64,000 nucleotides of DNA from Apis mellifera (Eukaryota; Arthropoda; Insecta; Hymenoptera; Apidae). Of the stretch, positions 60,301-64,000 are shown in pieces. A program made the position numbers and the translations under genes. The notes below the pieces were generated by a model. That model ran no database searches, was not told where the DNA came from, and was given only the letters and a program-made list of their open reading frames with translations. The stretch lies in the NCBI RefSeq assembly GCF_003254395.2, contig NC_037640.1, forward strand, positions 9,654,289 through 9,718,288, in the 5' to 3' direction. Every line of letters starts with the position of its first letter. Position 1 is the first letter of the stretch.

Positions 60301-62900
60301 TTAGAGCGGATCTTGGGGAGCGAAGTAAGCGTGGGAGTCGGCGAGTAAGTCTGGCAATTGGAGAAAGAAAGAGAGGAAGAAAGAGAAAATTGTTAGGTTA
60401 GGTTGGTTCGAAGATTTTCTAGGGGTCGCGAATTTAATATTTAATAAGAAAAACATGATTGTAAAATAAAAATGGAACGAAGATATACTGAACAAAAAAA
60501 ATTTGTGGAAAATTCTTTTTCATTTTTCACCGAACAAGGAAATTTTTATAGGTTAGACATCGAACGAGCTAAAATTTTAAGATTGGAATTGATTTGAATT
60601 TTAGATTAGATGTTCATAATAAATGGAACTCAAGTGTAGATTCAAGGAAACAATCCATTTACAGAGGATCAAATCGAAGTAGCGAAACTACTGCGAATCG
60701 ATCAAAACACTTTTTCATCGTCTCTCCTCGTCACGATCGTCCCTTAAAAGTCTCATCGAAGTAATTACTCAAAAAAAAAAAAAAAAGAAAGAATAAAATA
60801 ACGATTCGACTCGATCGTTTATCGCACACATACAGAGGAATAAGGACAAAGAACAACGAATCGAACGATTGTGGCCGATGTTGTCGTTCAAGGTTCGCGA
60901 GATGCTCGATCGATGCAGACCGGTACTAACAAAAGGTAATTAGTTTAGAGTAATTAGCTGTTTCGCTTCTCTTCGCTTTTATCCTCCCTTCGTTGCCCTC
61001 GCGTTCCATCTACCTTTTTTCCTCCTCCTTCCTTTTTTTTTTTTCCCCCCCCTCATCGAAAGTGAACGCAGCCACGATAACAAGAAGTAATTGTCCTGCG
61101 TCTTTTTACCCTTTAATAACACGGTACAGTAACCGTTGACACGAAACAGGAGGACTCGAGGATCCCCACTTCGTGGCCTTCGTACGTTGGCTTTTAACAA
61201 GAAATTTGTTCGAGCTGTTATAAACGTTAATCGCGAAAGTTTTTGGGTTTCACGTTCATGGAAATCTCCTCTTGTTTCAATCATAGGAATTTTCAAGTGG
61301 AACAAAAAATTCGATTTAAAAAATTTCACGATCTTTTTACAATAGCGAAACCGACAAAAATTGTGTGACTCTGAATTTTGAATTTCCTTCTAAACTTTCA
61401 AACCTCTTTCACCTAAAAAAAGAAAAAAAAAATTGTAATCTTAAATCGTTAATTTTTCCACTTCGAATTTTCGTTAAAACTTGAAGAAATCTTATTATTC
61501 ATAAGTCGAGCTCGCAGTATATTCGCGAAAGAGATAAATTCTCCGCCTCGCGAAACAACCGGGGGGAAGAGGAGATCTATTTACATAAAACAACGCGGAT
61601 CCTTTCTCCCTTTAAAAGAAGGCTTGAACGGACGGAGCTGTAAATTAACTCAAGACATTGTATTTAATTAAACACGCGGGGAGTGAGAGGCGTTAATTAA
61701 AACCGACCTCCTCCTCCATTATTTCCCGAAAATTGCCCGATCTTTGTTCCGACTCGTGAATTTAGACCGTATCCTTTAAACCAATCCACGCCTATCTAAT
61801 TATAATTTGCAACTTGACAATCTTAAAACCAATCTAAACAAAACGTCTAGAAACTTGACACTCGTAATATTACTCATTCGCTTCCGTTTCATCTCTGACG
61901 AGTCGAAGAGACAAGATATTTGAGAAAGAATTAAATTTCCTCATTCTTCCATTCTCGCAATTAACGTGAAATTGAACGTCGCACAGCACGGACGACATAA
62001 ATAAAGCCTACCCAGAAGAAGAAATTCCATAATACGAGCGGGTCTAATCGATGGGCAAGCAGATGATCGTGGCCAGGCCGAGCGACACTCTTTATTCTAT
62101 CAATTATTCCTAATTAGCTAGGAGGCTAAGGTGACCAAGCGAATTCCTCCCAAGAGCCCGTTCCTTCGCAAGGTCTCGAGGCCTTGCTTACGTGAAATAA
62201 GTTAGCACCAAGTCGCAAAACGAATCGTGCCGTTTCCGTGGAAGGAAAAGGGACCATTTTCGTATATCCGTCCTATCCACTCCAATACAATCCTCCCCTC
62301 TACGATTATCTATACGAAACTTATCAGAAATGAGCAGGCAAGGATTCATAATAAAAATTTCGTTGAATTTTCTACGAGCTAAGAAAGAGGAAAGAAATTG
62401 ATCCAGGAATTCGAAAATGGCAGAGGAGAAGAAGCGTTGGTTGCCTCGTTCCATCTCGAAACTGTGACCAATTTAATCCCCTCGCCTAAAATATATATCC
62501 ATTAATACTGATCACGAATGGTTCTTTTTCATTTTGTTTTTTTTTTTTTTCTTTCTAAAAGCGTCATGCTTGGTCGATGAACCTTGGATCTAGAAACGTG
62601 GCCGGGAGGTCTGTCTGTCGGGAGGACCTTCAACTATTCCGGGATTATTTCAGGAGAAGTTGCGTTTCGTCGAGGAAATTCGATGGGCGCCTCTAATTAC
62701 CTGTGGTACCGTTAACGAAAGGGCCATTTATTTCGAAACGAAATCGGCGAGAAGGGTAGCAAGTCACCGGTTTTGCAGCGAGGATTGATGAGATTACGCG
62801 CCACGTAGTTGGAGTAATTAGGATGTTTCTTCGTCGGGTTAATTGTGCTCGTGAGCTTTGTGCGTCAGAGATGATTGGTAGTAGGATTTGATGGAGTTGC
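60300..62900. other. Noncoding stretch with scattered AT-core motifs
   Basis: 60300-61130 is mixed, with GTTAGGTTAGGTTGG at 60391 and an A run at 60771-60786. 61640-61710 has several TTAATTA words; 62060-62200 has CCTAATTAGCTAGG and unique GC-richer DNA. No exon recognised on either strand. Confidence 0.5.
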
Positions 62901-63920
62901 TCTCGGGGATCAATTTTGCAAAATTTTGCCAATTTTGAAATCGACGAACGAAAGAGAGGAACAGAAGATGATTGCAAACAAAAATTGTACGTTCCTATCT
63001 CGAATATCTTTTTTTTCCTCCACTTTCTGCGAATGAACTTTGCAAAATTTTGTCAATTTTCAAATCGAGCGAATGAATGACAAACGAAAAAGAAGAACAG
63101 AAGATGATTCTATTTCTATAGATTAAATTCCAGAGAGAAACCAAATAATAAAATTATATTTGCTGTTTCTTTGCCTCGAGAAAAAAAAAATTATACGTTC
63201 CTTTCTCGAATTCCTTCCTTTTCCTCCACTTTCTGTTTCCTGAATGAACTTTGCAAAATTTTGCCAATTTTCAAATCAAGTAAAAGAGAGGAACAAAAGA
63301 TGATTGCAAATAAAAATTGTAACAGAATGCTTCTATTTTTAGATTAAATTCCAAAAAAAAAAAACAAATAAAATTCTAACTGTTACTTTGCCTCGAGAAA
63401 AAAAAAAATTATACGTTCCTTTCTCAAATTCCTTCCTTTTCCTCCACTTTCTGCTCCCGCGAATCAATTTTGCAAAATTTTACCAATTTTAAAATCGACG
63501 AACGAAAGAGAGGAATAAAGGATGATTCTATTTCTATAGATTAAATTTCAGAGAGAAACCAAATAATAAAATTCTACTAATTGTTACTTTGCCTCGAGAA
63601 AAAAAGAAAGAAATTATACATTCCTTTCTCAAATTCCTTCCTTTTCCTCCACTTTCTGCTCCTGCGGATCAACTTTGCAAAATTTCGAAATCAAGCGAAT
63701 GACGAACGAAAGAGAGGAACAGTTGATAATTGCAAACAAAAATTGCAACAGAATGCTTCTATTCCTATAAATTAAATTCCAGAGAGAAATAATAAAATTC
63801 TACTAACTGTTACTTTGCCTCGAGAAGAAGAAGAAAAAAAAAAAAGAAAAAGAAATTCTACTTCTAAATTCCTCTCTCAAATTCCTTCCCATGATCCCTC
63901 TCCTCCACTTTCTTCCCATG
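62900..63920. repeat. Tandem array, about five copies, period about 205-220 bp
   Basis: Copies are marked by TTTGCAAAATTTTGCCAATTTT or variants at about 62915, 63039, 63250, 63469 and 63674. Each is followed by AAATCGA or AAATCAAG, GAAAGAGAGGAACAGAAGATG, AGATTAAATTCCAGAGAGAA, AATAAAATTCTA, TTTGCCTCGAGAAAA, an A-rich run and TTCCTTCCTTTTCCTCCACT. The first interval is shorter (124 bp) because the copy is incomplete. The array degenerates after 63850. Confidence 0.9.
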
Positions 63921-64000
63921 ATCGATAAATCATCCAGTTTCTTTCTCTCCGGCGAAAACAAAACATGTTTATAACTGTACAATAAAAAAAAAAAAAAAGA

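Noticed and set aside
60391..60405. GTTAGGTTAGGTTGG as an interstitial telomere (TTAGG) array; similar CCTAACC words at 18076, 34618 and 59758
   Set aside because: Only two or three imperfect units each, too short to call telomeric repeats.

Overview
The window is animal nuclear DNA, most likely from an insect and probably a bee or other hymenopteran. This rests on a strongly A+T-rich background full of long A/T homopolymer runs, CpG-containing words (TCGA, CGAA) that are frequent throughout, abrupt short GC-rich islands, many GA/CT, TA and trinucleotide microsatellites, small scattered CCTAACC/TTAGG-like words, and short exons with GT-AG introns. Nothing looks bacterial: there are no operons or densely packed reading frames, and most of the open frames are chance or low-complexity frames. 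The species cannot be fixed from the sequence alone.

Only one gene is recognised securely. Four minus-strand exons between 47976 and 44477 join in perfect phase to encode the C-terminal 201 residues of Smg6 (EST1A), the PIN-domain endonuclease of nonsense-mediated mRNA decay. All three catalytic acidic motifs are present, and the protein ends in the normal place. Its 3' UTR seems to run to a poly(A) signal at about 43831 and carries a CAG repeat. The N-terminal and EST1/14-3-3-like exons are not visible, so they probably lie beyond position 64000, across an intron of at least 16 kb.

Layout: 1-24000 is noncoding DNA with GC-rich islands, microsatellites and one 240-bp tandem duplication. 24100-28960 holds a GC-rich stretch, a decaying 190-bp tandem array, a plausible minus-strand terminal exon (26433-26566) and a broad GC-rich island. 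29040-32440 is the most striking structure: a composite foldback-like element with inverted arms rich in GGTAAGTA words around five near-identical 370-bp tandem units, each junction marked by a perfect 16-bp palindrome. A strongly diverged copy of the unit lies just outside. 33000-35300 has a GC island with a good minus-strand splice donor and an unrecognised open frame. 35300-43800 is very A+T-rich apart from one CpG-rich block with YY1-like motifs. 43831-47976 is Smg6. 48000-64000 holds two further tandem arrays, a promoter-like block near 54.5-55.1 kb, two weak plus-strand candidate first coding exons (one encoding a signal-peptide-like segment), and GC-rich blocks with homeodomain-type motifs that look like intronic regulatory DNA.

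Except for Smg6 and the tandem repeats, the calls below are tentative and are scored accordingly.
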